From assembly GCF_018070575.1 (NCBI RefSeq), contig NZ_JAGPXN010000001.1, positions 620,001-684,000 on the forward strand: a stretch of DNA of 64,000 nt, written 5' to 3'. The DNA comes from Micromonospora sp. C31 (GTDB lineage Bacteria; Actinomycetota; Actinomycetes; Mycobacteriales; Micromonosporaceae). Below the pieces are notes generated by a model. It was not told the origin of the DNA, made no database searches, and saw nothing but the letters and a program-made list of their open reading frames with translations. Positions 19,418 through 27,139 of the stretch are shown piece by piece; position 1 is the stretch's first letter, and each line of letters begins with the position of its first letter. The translations under genes and the position numbers were made by a program.

Positions 19418-20005
19418 TCAGGAGGCGGGCGGGCGGACCGGCGGGGCGGTCAGCGACTCCGCCGAGCGCGGCGGCACGCCGGTGGCCCCGTCGGCTGGCG
19501 CGGCGTCGACCGGCGCGGCGAGCGCGTCCGGCCGGGGCACGCCGCCGATCCCGGACTGCTCGGCGGCGATCTTCTCCTGCAGGCGCAGGATGCCGTGCAG
19601 CAGCGCCTCGGGCCGGGGCGGGCAGCCGGGCACGTAGACGTCGACCGGAATGAGCTGGTCGACGCCCTTGGTCACCGAGTACGAGTCCCAGTAGGGGCCG
19701 CCGCAGTTGGAGCACGCGCCGAACGAGATGACGTACTTCGGCTCGGGCATCTGGTCGTAGAGCCGCTTGATCGCGGGGGCCATCTTGTCGGTGACCGTCC
19801 CGGAGACGACCATGAGGTCGGCCTGCCGGGGCCCGTGCGCGAACGGGATCACGCCGAGGCGCATGAAGTCGTGCCGACCCATGCTGGTGGCGATGAACTC
19901 GATCGCGCAGCAGGCCAGGCCGAAGTTGAAGACCCAGAGCGAGTAGCGGCGGCCCCAGTTCAGCACGAACCGGATCGGCTCACCGAGCACTCCCGGCACC
20001 TGCAC
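19418..20005 (-). CDS. nuoB: NADH-quinone oxidoreductase subunit B (cluster N2)
   Basis: A 195-aa peripheral subunit of complex I that holds the terminal 4Fe-4S cluster N2 next to the quinone pocket. All four ligands are visible: the tandem Cys 32-33 (LACCAIEF), Cys98 ([15 protein letters not shown]) and Cys128 ([12 protein letters not shown]). The core ends near residue 150; about 45 residues of Pro/Ala-rich tail follow ([17 protein letters not shown] onward). The GTG at 20005 is preceded by AAAGGGGG. It stands alone, 2.5 kb from nuoC, with DUF2252 downstream. No nuoA or nuoD adjoins it. Confidence 0.95.
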   Translation of the reverse strand: MQVPGVLGEPIRFVLNWGRRYSLWVFNFGLACCAIEFIATSMGRHDFMRLGVIPFAHGPRQADLMVVSGTVTDKMAPAIKRLYDQMPEPKYVISFGACSNCGGPYWDSYSVTKGVDQLIPVDVYVPGCPPRPEALLHGILRLQEKIAAEQSGIGGVPRPDALAAPVDAAPADGATGVPPRSAESLTAPPVRPPAS

Positions 20006-20183
20006 GACCGCCCCCTTTCCCGAGCACCGCCACCAGTCAACCACAGCCCGCGGCGGCACCGGTCGACCCGTCGGCGGCCGCTCCCGCCGTCGGATCCACG
20101 ACCGCGCCGGCCGCAACCGGCCGAAGCCCGGTGGAGTGTCACCGCCGCCGGACGTATGCCGACCTCCGGGTGCACGGGTGGTC

Positions 20184-20223
20184 CGGCGGCGGCGTCCACC
20201 CGGCGCGGTGGACGCCGCCGCCG
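20184..20223 (-). terminator. Strong hairpin terminator of the PLP decarboxylase gene
   Basis: A perfect 17-bp stem, CGGCGGCGGCGTCCACC (20184-20200) and its complement (20207-20223), closes a 6-nt loop (CGGCGC). It begins immediately after the stop codon of the decarboxylase on the minus strand and shields the nuoB promoter region from read-through. Confidence 0.85.
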
Positions 20224-20224
20224 C

Positions 20225-21847
20225 TCACCAGGTGGGGCGTTGCAGCAGGCCGACGAACTCCACCAGCAGCCGTTCCCGTAGCGCCGGCGGCGCGGCGTCG
20301 AGCAGGGTGTTCACCACCGCCATCCGCCCGGGCGACGGAACGGCCGTCCCGACGCCGTCGCCGGAGGCGGCAGAGTCGGCGGGGCCGGCGGCATCTCCGG
20401 GACCGGCGGGGCCGGCGGCATCTCCGGGACCGGCGGGGCCGGCGGCATCTCCGGGACCGGCGGGGCCGGCGTCGGCGGGTACGGGGCCGGCCAGGCCCAG
20501 CCCGGCGGCCAGGCCGGCGACCAGGTCGGGGGTGAGCGCGTCGGGGGTCAGCGTGGTCGCGAGGGCCAGCAGTTCGGCGGGGAGCGCCACCGGCCCGGCG
20601 GCCCGGGTGGCAGCCACGGCGTCGGCGAGGTCCGGGCCGAAGTCGGCCACCCGGGGCGCCACCGCGGCGGTCACCGTCAGGTGCACGCTCGGCGGCAGGT
20701 CGGCGTACGACAACTGGGGCTGGGTGTGCCAGCCTCGGGCGGCCAGCTCGTCGACCAGCACGAAGAGGTCGAGACCCGCATCGGTGGCGGTGAAGCAGAC
20801 GACGGTCGACTCCGGCTCGGCCATCAGCCGCAGCCCGTCGACCGCGCGCACGGCGTCGGCCAGGCCGGCCACGGCGTCGCGGGTGGCCGCCGCGAGCCGC
20901 AGGTACCCGTCGTCGCCGAGGTGCCGCAGGGTGACGTACGCGGCGGCGATCGGCCCGCCGGAGCGGGTGGAGGCGATGACCGGGTTCACCATCGTGTAGC
21001 CGGGCCAGTCGGCGTACGCGAAGTACTGCGGGGCGCGCAGCGCCGCGTCGCGGTGCAGCAGCACCGACACGCCCTTCGGGGCGTACGCGTACTTGTGCAG
21101 GTCCACCGAGATCGAGGTGACCCCCGCGACGGCGAAGTCGAACGGCGGCACGTGCACCCCGAGCCGGCGCAGGTACGGCAGGGTCCAGCCGCCGAAGCAG
21201 GCGTCCACGTGGCAGCGCACCCCGGCCGTGGCGGCGGCCTCGGCGATCTCGGCGACGGGGTCGACGACGCCGTGCGCGTACGAGGGGGCGGAGCAGGCCA
21301 CCAGCACGGTCTGCGGGCCGATGGCCGCGGCCACGTCGGCGGCGGCCGGCCGGAGGGTCGGCGCCGACACGGGCACCGTGTCCACGGCGACCCGCAGGTA
21401 GTGCGCCGCCTTGGCGAACGCGGCGTGGGCGCTGGCCGGCACCACGATCCGGGGTGCCGTGATCTCCGGGTGGGCGTCCCGGGCGGCCTTCACGGCCAGG
21501 ATGAGCGACTCGGTGCCGCCGCTGGTGACGCTGCCGACGGCGTCCGGTGCGGTGCTGCCGGGGCCGCCGCCGAGCAGCCGGGCGGCCGCCCCGACCAGCG
21601 TGTTCTCCATCGCGAGCAGCGACGGGAAGGCGGTCGGGTCGAGCCCGTTGACGTGGGCGCTGCCGGCGTACGCGGCGGCGGCCAGCTCGTCCAGCCCGGG
21701 CACCGCCGGGTCGTAGACGTACGCGAACAGCCGTCCCCCGTGCGTGGGCCGGTCGGCGGCGCGCAGGGCGCGCACCTCCGCCAGCACCCGCTCGGCGGGC
21801 AGGCCGTTGCCGGGCAGCGCCCGCCGGTCAGCTTCGTCGTCGATCAT
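20225..21847 (-). CDS. PLP-dependent decarboxylase / S1P-lyase-like enzyme with collagen-like tail
   Basis: A 540-aa fold-type I PLP enzyme of the group II decarboxylase / sphingosine-phosphate-lyase branch. Visible are SVTSGGTESLILAVKAARD (phosphate-binding turn), CHVDACFGGWTLPYL (the Asp that contacts the pyridine nitrogen) and SISVDLHKYAYAPKG with the Schiff-base Lys. The core ends near residue 435. It is followed by a low-complexity segment containing three exact GPAGPGDAA-type nonapeptides, then a helical C-terminus (MAVVNTLLDAAPPALRERLL). The start is the ATG at 21847. It lies 27 bp behind an MFS gene, so it may process a transported amine or amino acid (inference). Catalytic specificity is unknown. 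Confidence 0.8.
   Translation of the reverse strand: MIDDEADRRALPGNGLPAERVLAEVRALRAADRPTHGGRLFAYVYDPAVPGLDELAAAAYAGSAHVNGLDPTAFPSLLAMENTLVGAAARLLGGGPGSTAPDAVGSVTSGGTESLILAVKAARDAHPEITAPRIVVPASAHAAFAKAAHYLRVAVDTVPVSAPTLRPAAADVAAAIGPQTVLVACSAPSYAHGVVDPVAEIAEAAATAGVRCHVDACFGGWTLPYLRRLGVHVPPFDFAVAGVTSISVDLHKYAYAPKGVSVLLHRDAALRAPQYFAYADWPGYTMVNPVIASTRSGGPIAAAYVTLRHLGDDGYLRLAAATRDAVAGLADAVRAVDGLRLMAEPESTVVCFTATDAGLDLFVLVDELAARGWHTQPQLSYADLPPSVHLTVTAAVAPRVADFGPDLADAVAATRAAGPVALPAELLALATTLTPDALTPDLVAGLAAGLGLAGPVPADAGPAGPGDAAGPAGPGDAAGPAGPGDAAGPADSAASGDGVGTAVPSPGRMAVVNTLLDAAPPALRERLLVEFVGLLQRPTW
20384..20464. repeat. 27-bp tandem repeat (three exact copies) in the decarboxylase gene
   Basis: The unit, beginning GCCGGCGGCATCTCCGGGAC, occurs exactly three times (20384-20410, 20411-20437, 20438-20464). 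It is in frame and encodes a Gly/Pro/Ala/Asp nonapeptide in the linker before the last helix. Confidence 0.95.
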
Positions 21848-21874
21848 GGAGTCGTGGTGCCCTTTCCATGGTGG

Positions 21875-23284
21875 TCAGCGGCTTTCATTCCCCACCACAA
21901 CTGCGTGATCGGCGGGGTGGGTTCGGAGGGTTGGGGTCGCGAGGCGGGCCGGGGTCAGGTCGTAGGGGCGCAGGGCCAGGACCGCCAGGCCGACCAGGAG
22001 GGCGGGGAGGACCGTGAAGCCGATCAGGATGCCCAGTCGGGCGGTGCCGGGCTGGGTGGCCGCAGTGCCGGTGTCGGAGGAGACGTAGCCGCTGAGCTGG
22101 AGCACCAGGCCGAAGATGCCCGGCCCGAGGGCCAACCCGAAGGTCTCACCGGCCGTCCAGAGCCCCGTGAAGACGCCGGCCTGACGCCGGCCGGTGCGCG
22201 CCGTGTCGTACGCGATGCAGTCCGGGAGCATCGCGAGGGCGAACACCTGCTGCCCGGCGTAGCCGACGCCGATCAGCGCGACCAGCGGGTAGACCGCGAG
22301 GGCGGGCAGCACCGGGGCGGCGACCAGGGCCAGCGCGCCGACCGCGAAGATCAGCGACGCGGCGACCAGTGCGGCGAGCTTGCCGACCCGCGCCCCCACC
22401 CGGGTCCAGAGCGGCATCACCAGCAGCGCCGGCCCGACGAAGCAGGCGAACAGGACGGTCGGCCCGCCCTCGGGATCGCGCAGGATCTGGTCGGCGAAGT
22501 AGTTGACCCCCGCGAGGACGGTGGCGACCCCGGCGGACTGCACCACGAAGCAGACCAGCAACGCCCGGAACGGCCGGTTGCGGGCGGCGACGGCGAGCTG
22601 GGCGCGCAGCGTCGGCTCGCTCTCCGCCACCGCGCCGCCGGGCGCGGACCGGGTGCCGAGGAACGCGCCGACCGCGCCGAGCACGATCAGCCCGGCGACG
22701 AAGAAGCCCATCCAGCGGTGCCCGGGGACGCCTCCGCCGCCGGCGTCGCGCACCAGCGGGGCCACCGCGCCGGAGACCAGGATGGCCAGCGCCAGCACCG
22801 CGATCCGCCAGCTCATCAGCCGGGTACGTTCGGCGTAGTCGCCGGTCAGCTCCGCCGGCATCGCCACGTACGGCACCTGGAAGAAGGCGAACGCGGTGGC
22901 CGTGGCCAGGAAGGCGACCGCCACGTACGCCCCGGCGGCCGGCCCGGCGCCGAAGGGCGCGGCGAAGATGGCGGCGAAGAGCACACCGAGGGCGAGCCCG
23001 GCGAACAGCAGGTAGGGCCGGCGGGCGCCCCAACGCGACCGGGTGCGGTCGGAGATCCGCCCGGCGACGGGGTTGACCAGCACGTCCCACGCCTTCGGCA
23101 GCAGCACCAGCAGGGCCGCCGCGCCCGCCGCGATGCCGAGGGTGTCGGTCAGGTACGGCAGCAGCAGCAGGCCGGGCACGGTGCCGAACGCGCCGGTGGC
23201 CAGCGATCCCAGTGCGTAACCGGCGTGCACCCGGCGCGGCAGCACACCAGCGACCGGACCAGCTCCACCCGACGGCGCGTCCAT
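21875..23284 (-). CDS. MFS transporter of the GPH (sugar:cation symporter) type
   Basis: A 469-aa inner-membrane carrier with about 12 helices. The features LPKAWDVLVNPVAGRISDRTRSRWGARRPYLLF and FFQVPYVAMPAELTGDYAERTRLMSWR are hallmarks of the melibiose-permease-like GPH family (MFS_2), with the conserved D-P-x-G-style loop and the R-x-R-x-G-R-R-x-P box. The substrate is not evident. It begins at the ATG at 23284, 32 bp after the alkyltransferase-like gene, and ends 27 bp before the decarboxylase, so the three genes look like one operon. Confidence 0.88.
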   Translation of the reverse strand: MDAPSGGAGPVAGVLPRRVHAGYALGSLATGAFGTVPGLLLLPYLTDTLGIAAGAAALLVLLPKAWDVLVNPVAGRISDRTRSRWGARRPYLLFAGLALGVLFAAIFAAPFGAGPAAGAYVAVAFLATATAFAFFQVPYVAMPAELTGDYAERTRLMSWRIAVLALAILVSGAVAPLVRDAGGGGVPGHRWMGFFVAGLIVLGAVGAFLGTRSAPGGAVAESEPTLRAQLAVAARNRPFRALLVCFVVQSAGVATVLAGVNYFADQILRDPEGGPTVLFACFVGPALLVMPLWTRVGARVGKLAALVAASLIFAVGALALVAAPVLPALAVYPLVALIGVGYAGQQVFALAMLPDCIAYDTARTGRRQAGVFTGLWTAGETFGLALGPGIFGLVLQLSGYVSSDTGTAATQPGTARLGILIGFTVLPALLVGLAVLALRPYDLTPARLATPTLRTHPADHAVVVGNESR

Positions 23285-23316
23285 GCCGCCGAATGTTACT
23301 CACGTTATGGCGCCGG

Positions 23317-23628
23317 TCACATCCCCTCCTCGGGGGACCAGCTCGCCCGCATGTCCGCCCCGGGGCCGCGCAGCGGCGTCCCCTCCGCGCGCAGCCGCTC
23401 CCGCGCCTCCCGCTCGTGACCGGGTGGCAGACGGCCGGCCGCGTTCACCACCCGGTGCCAGGGCACACCCCCGCCGTGCCGGGCCATGATCGAGCCGACC
23501 AGCCGGGCCGACGCCCGCCCCGAGCGGTCGGCCAGCGCGTCGGCGACCGCCCCGTACGACATCACCCGGCCGGGCGGGATCCGCTCGACCAGTTCCAGCA
23601 CCGCCTCGACGTACTCGTCAGGTCTCAC
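23317..23628 (-). CDS. Alkyltransferase-like (ATL) DNA-repair protein
   Basis: A 103-aa protein with the DNA-binding fold of O6-alkylguanine-DNA alkyltransferase. The acceptor Cys is replaced: PWHRV at residues 56-60 stands where active enzymes have PCHRV. This Trp defines ATL proteins, which bind bulky O6-alkylguanine and hand it to nucleotide-excision repair (family knowledge). The helix-turn-helix (RVMSYGAVADALADRSG) and arginine-finger region (ARLVGSIMARH) are intact. The GTG at 23628 is chosen; the gene is divergent from proB across 61 bp. It is the probable first gene of a unit with the MFS and decarboxylase genes. Confidence 0.92.
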   Translation of the reverse strand: MRPDEYVEAVLELVERIPPGRVMSYGAVADALADRSGRASARLVGSIMARHGGGVPWHRVVNAAGRLPPGHEREARERLRAEGTPLRGPGADMRASWSPEEGM

Positions 23629-23689
23629 GACCGGCCACGATATGAGAACGCGCCGGGGCACGCCGGGGCCGACCCCGCAGAATGGGCGG

Positions 23690-24799
23690 GTGCGCGACGT
23701 AGTCACGGCGGCCCGGCGGGTCGTCGTCAAGATCGGATCCTCCTCGTTGACCACCGCCGCCGGCGGGCTGGACGACGGGCGGGTCGACGCGCTCGTCGGC
23801 ACCCTGGGCACGCTCGCCGCCGAGGGCCGGGAGGTCGTCCTGGTCAGCTCCGGCGCGATCGCCGCCGGCCTCGCGCCGCTGGGGCTGTCCCGGCGTCCGC
23901 GCGACCTGGCCACCCAGCAGGCCGCCGCCAGCGTCGGGCAGGGCCTGCTGATCGGCCGGTACGCCGCCGCCTTCGCCCGGCACGGGCGCACCGTCGGGCA
24001 GGTCCTGCTCACCGTCGACGACGTGACCCGGCGGGCGCACTACCGCAACGCGTACCGCACCCTGCGCAAACTGCTCGACCTGCGGGCGGTGCCGATCGTC
24101 AACGAGAACGACACGGTCGCCACCGAGGAAATCCGGTTCGGCGACAACGACCGCCTGGCGGCTCTCGTCGCGGCCCTGGTCCACGCCGACCTGCTGGTGC
24201 TCCTCTCCGACGTGGACGCCCTCTGGACCGGCGACCCCGCCCGCCCGGGCTCCAGCCGGATCAGCGAGGTGCACGACGAGCGGGACCTGACCGGGGTCGC
24301 CATCGGCGGCACCGGCCGGGCCGGCGTGGGCACCGGCGGCATGGTGACGAAGGTGGAGGCGGCCCGGATCGCCACCGGATTCGGCATCCCGGTGGTGCTG
24401 ACCGCCGCGCCGCTGGCCGCCCCGGCGCTGGCCGGCGAGCCCGTCGGCACCCTGTTCCACCCGAGCCGCCGGCGCCCGACGGCCCGGCTCTTCTGGCTGG
24501 CCCACGCCACCTCGCCCCGGGGGCGGCTGCACCTCGACGCGGGCGCGGTCGCGGCGGTGGTGGGCCGGCGCAAGTCGCTGCTGCCCGCCGGCATCACGGC
24601 CGTGGACGGGGCGTTCACCGCCGGCGACCCGGTCGACCTGGTGGACGCCGGGGGCACGCCGGTCGCCCGGGGACTGGTCAACTACGACGCGGTCGAGCTG
24701 CCGGGGCTGCTCGGCCGGTCCACCACGGAACTCGCCGCGGCGCTCGGCCCGGCGTACGAACGGGAGGTCGTCCACCGCGACGACCTCGTACTGCTGTAA
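23690..24799 (+). CDS. proB: Glutamate 5-kinase
   Basis: A 369-aa enzyme that phosphorylates glutamate, the first step of proline synthesis. The amino-acid-kinase domain shows VVVKIGSSSLTT, VLVSSGAIAAGL, VPIVNENDTVATEEIRFGDNDRLAALVA and GVGTGGMVTKVEAA. A C-terminal PUA domain (LDAGAVAAVVGRRKSLLPAGI onward) completes the usual two-domain form. It starts at the GTG at 23690. The TAA stop is supplied by the first bases of a 52-bp interspersed repeat. proA follows 71 bp later, and the pair is presumably one operon. Confidence 0.96.
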   Translation: MRDVVTAARRVVVKIGSSSLTTAAGGLDDGRVDALVGTLGTLAAEGREVVLVSSGAIAAGLAPLGLSRRPRDLATQQAAASVGQGLLIGRYAAAFARHGRTVGQVLLTVDDVTRRAHYRNAYRTLRKLLDLRAVPIVNENDTVATEEIRFGDNDRLAALVAALVHADLLVLLSDVDALWTGDPARPGSSRISEVHDERDLTGVAIGGTGRAGVGTGGMVTKVEAARIATGFGIPVVLTAAPLAAPALAGEPVGTLFHPSRRRPTARLFWLAHATSPRGRLHLDAGAVAAVVGRRKSLLPAGITAVDGAFTAGDPVDLVDAGGTPVARGLVNYDAVELPGLLGRSTTELAAALGPAYEREVVHRDDLVLL

Positions 24800-24848
24800 G
24801 GAAGGGCACCTTGTTAACGGATTCTGTATAGCAAGGGGCCCTTCCTAA
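24797..24848 (+). repeat. 52-bp interspersed repeat, copy B, between proB and proA
   Basis: The element reads TAAGGAAGGGC at its left end and GCCCTTCCTAA at its right end, with GTTAAC and CTGTATAG inside. It differs from copy A (15066-15117, opposite strand) at only two positions. Its first three bases are the proB stop codon. The ends can pair, so the proBA transcript would carry a hairpin between the two cistrons. Confidence 0.92.
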
Positions 24849-24870
24849 CCACTGAGGAGTGAGTGCGGCG

Positions 24871-26115
24871 ATGAGCGTGAGCGAGCAGGCCCGGCAGGCG
24901 CGTACGGCGGCGGAGGCGCTGGCCGTCGCCACCCGTACGGCGAAGGACGCCGCGCTGGTGGCGATGGCCGACGCGCTGGTGGCGCGTACGCCGGAGATTC
25001 TGGCCGCCAACTGCGCGGACCTGGCGGCCGGGCGCGAGGCCGGGCTGAGCGCGGCCGTGCTGGACCGGCTCGCCCTCGACGCGGGGCGGGTGGCCGGCAT
25101 CGCCGACGCGCTGCGGCAGATGGCCGCGCTGCCGGACCCGGTGGGCGAGGTGGTCCGGGGCTCGACCCTGCCCAACGGGCTGGAGCTGCGCCAGATCCGG
25201 GTGCCGTTCGGCGTGGTGGGCATCATCTACGAGGCCCGGCCGAACGTGACGGTCGACGCCGCCGGCATCTGCCTGAAGTCCGGCAACGCGGCGCTGCTGC
25301 GCGGCTCCTCGTCGGCGGCCCACTCCAACGCCGCCCTGGTCGCCGTGCTGCGGGACGCGGTGGGCGACGCCGGCCTGCCGGCGGACGCGGTGCAGCTGCT
25401 CGACGCCACCAGCCGCGACTCGGTCAAGGAACTGATGCGCGCCCGTGGCCTGGTCGACGTGCTGATCCCGCGCGGCGGCGCGTCCCTGATCCGCACGGTG
25501 GTCGAGGAGTCCACCGTGCCGGTCATCGAGACCGGCGTGGGCAACTGCCACGTCTACGTCGACGCCGCCGCCGACCTGGCCAAGGCCGTCGCGATCGCGC
25601 TGAACGCGAAGACCCAGCGGCTTTCCACCTGCAACACCGCCGAGTCGCTGCTCGTGCACGCGGCGGTCGCCGACGCCTTCCTGCCGCCGGTGCTGGCCGC
25701 GTTCGCCGAGGCCGGCGTCACGGTGCACGGCGACGACCGGGTCGCCACCCACTCCACCGCGGTGCGACCCGCCACCGACGCCGACTTCGCCACGGAGTAC
25801 CTCTCCGCGGACATCGCGGTCGCCGTCGTCGACTCGCTCGACGCGGCGGTCGCCCACATCCGGCGGTACGGCACCGGGCACACGGAGGCGATCGTCACCG
25901 ACTCGACCACCGCCGCCCGGGAGTTCGTGGCCCGGGTGGACGCCGCGGCCGTCATGGTCAACGCCTCGACCCGGTTCACCGACGGCGGCGAGTTCGGTTT
26001 CGGCGCCGAGATCGGCATCTCCACCCAGAAGCTGCACGCGCGCGGGCCGATGGGCCTGCCCGAGCTGACCTCCACCAAGTACGTGGTGACCGGAGACGGC
26101 CACCTGCGCCGCTGA
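24871..26115 (+). CDS. proA: Glutamate-5-semialdehyde dehydrogenase
   Basis: A 414-aa enzyme that reduces glutamyl-5-phosphate to glutamate semialdehyde in proline synthesis. It matches the ProA pattern: [45 protein letters not shown], the catalytic Cys in [17 protein letters not shown], and the C-terminal [30 protein letters not shown] take the ATG at 24871, with GAGGAG 11 bases upstream; a GTG at 24859 would add four residues. It follows proB and the inter-cistronic repeat. Confidence 0.96.
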   Translation: MSVSEQARQARTAAEALAVATRTAKDAALVAMADALVARTPEILAANCADLAAGREAGLSAAVLDRLALDAGRVAGIADALRQMAALPDPVGEVVRGSTLPNGLELRQIRVPFGVVGIIYEARPNVTVDAAGICLKSGNAALLRGSSSAAHSNAALVAVLRDAVGDAGLPADAVQLLDATSRDSVKELMRARGLVDVLIPRGGASLIRTVVEESTVPVIETGVGNCHVYVDAAADLAKAVAIALNAKTQRLSTCNTAESLLVHAAVADAFLPPVLAAFAEAGVTVHGDDRVATHSTAVRPATDADFATEYLSADIAVAVVDSLDAAVAHIRRYGTGHTEAIVTDSTTAAREFVARVDAAAVMVNASTRFTDGGEFGFGAEIGISTQKLHARGPMGLPELTSTKYVVTGDGHLRR

Positions 26116-26218
26116 GCACCGCCGCTGCGTGCCCGAACCAGAAGCGTCGCGCTCACCCGGGTCGCGGGAGACAGGAGGCGGTCAGCAGGTCGCGGTCAGC
26201 CGCGGGCGCAGGCCGCGG

Positions 26219-27040
26219 TCAGAGGCAGGCCCGGAGCGCGCTGAGCGTGGTGTGCACGTCGAACTGGTGCCCGTCGTCGCTCTCCCAGCCGCCGTCGGTG
26301 CGCTGGGTCTCGGCCAGCCGCCGCCGCGCCCGCGCCAGCAGCCACTCGTCTGCGTCGATGCCGACGCGGCGCAGCGTCGCGGCCAGCCAGGCCACGTCGC
26401 CCGGGGACAGCGCCGGCACCCGCTCGGCGAGGATCACCTGGATCCGCGCCGCCTCGTGGAACATCTGCTGCCGGTGCAGGACCGCCGCGCTGAGCCAGCC
26501 GGCGGGCAGGAAGGACGGCCAGCCACCGTCCGGGCGCAGCCGGGCGACGAGCGACTGCGCGGCGGCGTGCACGACGCCCGCGTACGCGCCGCCGACCCGG
26601 TGGTCGAGCGGGCCGGACGGCCGCGCGTCCAGGCCGGCTACGGTCAGCCAGAACCCGGCGTTCGCGGTCAGGTGGAACGCCGCCTCGGGGTCGCCCGGCC
26701 GGGCCCACTCGGGGGCGACGTCGGCCAGCGCCGGGTCCTCCTCCCAGCCACCGTCGGGCAACTGCCGCGCGGCCAGCCAGTCCAGCGCCCGGCGGGCGGC
26801 CGGACGGCCGAGCGCGCCGAGATCGTCCAGCTCGGACAGGCGGAAGCAGGTGGCGTCCACGGAGGAGACCGCCCCGTCCAGCGTCGCCGGCCAGCCGCCG
26901 TCGGACGCCTGACCGACCTCCGCCGCGTCGAGCAGTTCGGCAGGGGGCGGCGCGTTGGTGCGCAGCCGGGACAGCCGGGCGCGGTCCACCGCGTCCCCGT
27001 GCGCCACGACGAACCCGACCGCGGCATCGATGTCGACCAC
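26219..27040 (-). CDS. Prenyltransferase/squalene-oxidase-repeat (alpha-toroid) protein
   Basis: A 273-aa protein built of QW-type repeats: DGGW occurs four times (DGGWPATL, DGGWEEDP, DGGWPSFL, DGGWESDD), each after a short helical segment, as in alpha/alpha toroids. There is no DxDD cyclisation motif and the length is less than half that of a squalene-hopene cyclase. Terpene cyclase activity is therefore unlikely; it may be a scaffold or a non-catalytic relative (inference). It starts at the GTG at 27040 and ends the leftward block behind moeZ, separated by a terminator-like hairpin. Confidence 0.75.
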   Translation of the reverse strand: MVDIDAAVGFVVAHGDAVDRARLSRLRTNAPPPAELLDAAEVGQASDGGWPATLDGAVSSVDATCFRLSELDDLGALGRPAARRALDWLAARQLPDGGWEEDPALADVAPEWARPGDPEAAFHLTANAGFWLTVAGLDARPSGPLDHRVGGAYAGVVHAAAQSLVARLRPDGGWPSFLPAGWLSAAVLHRQQMFHEAARIQVILAERVPALSPGDVAWLAATLRRVGIDADEWLLARARRRLAETQRTDGGWESDDGHQFDVHTTLSALRACL

Positions 27041-27084
27041 GACGGCAACGCTACCTGCGGGAACGTGATCGCGCCTCGGCGAAT

Positions 27085-27132
27085 CGGCCGAGGTCGCGAG
27101 GGGCCGGGGACGGCCTGCCGCGACCTCGGCCG
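27085..27132 (-). terminator. Hairpin terminator downstream of moeZ
   Basis: A perfect 14-bp stem, CGGCCGAGGTCGCG (27085-27098) and CGCGACCTCGGCCG (27119-27132). The 20-nt interior can itself pair through GGCC. It begins 7 bases past the moeZ stop codon. Confidence 0.75.
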
Positions 27133-27139
27133 GTGCCGG

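Noticed and set aside
20681..23419. A 912-codon open frame on the plus strand, antisense to the decarboxylase and MFS genes
   Set aside because: Gly/Arg/Gln/His-rich composition is the mirror of high-GC coding on the other strand. It crosses two well-recognised minus-strand genes and shows no domain.
26219..27040. Terpene or hopanoid biosynthesis cluster
   Set aside because: The toroid protein lacks a DxDD motif and is too short. No prenyl synthase, oxygenase or squalene gene lies near it.
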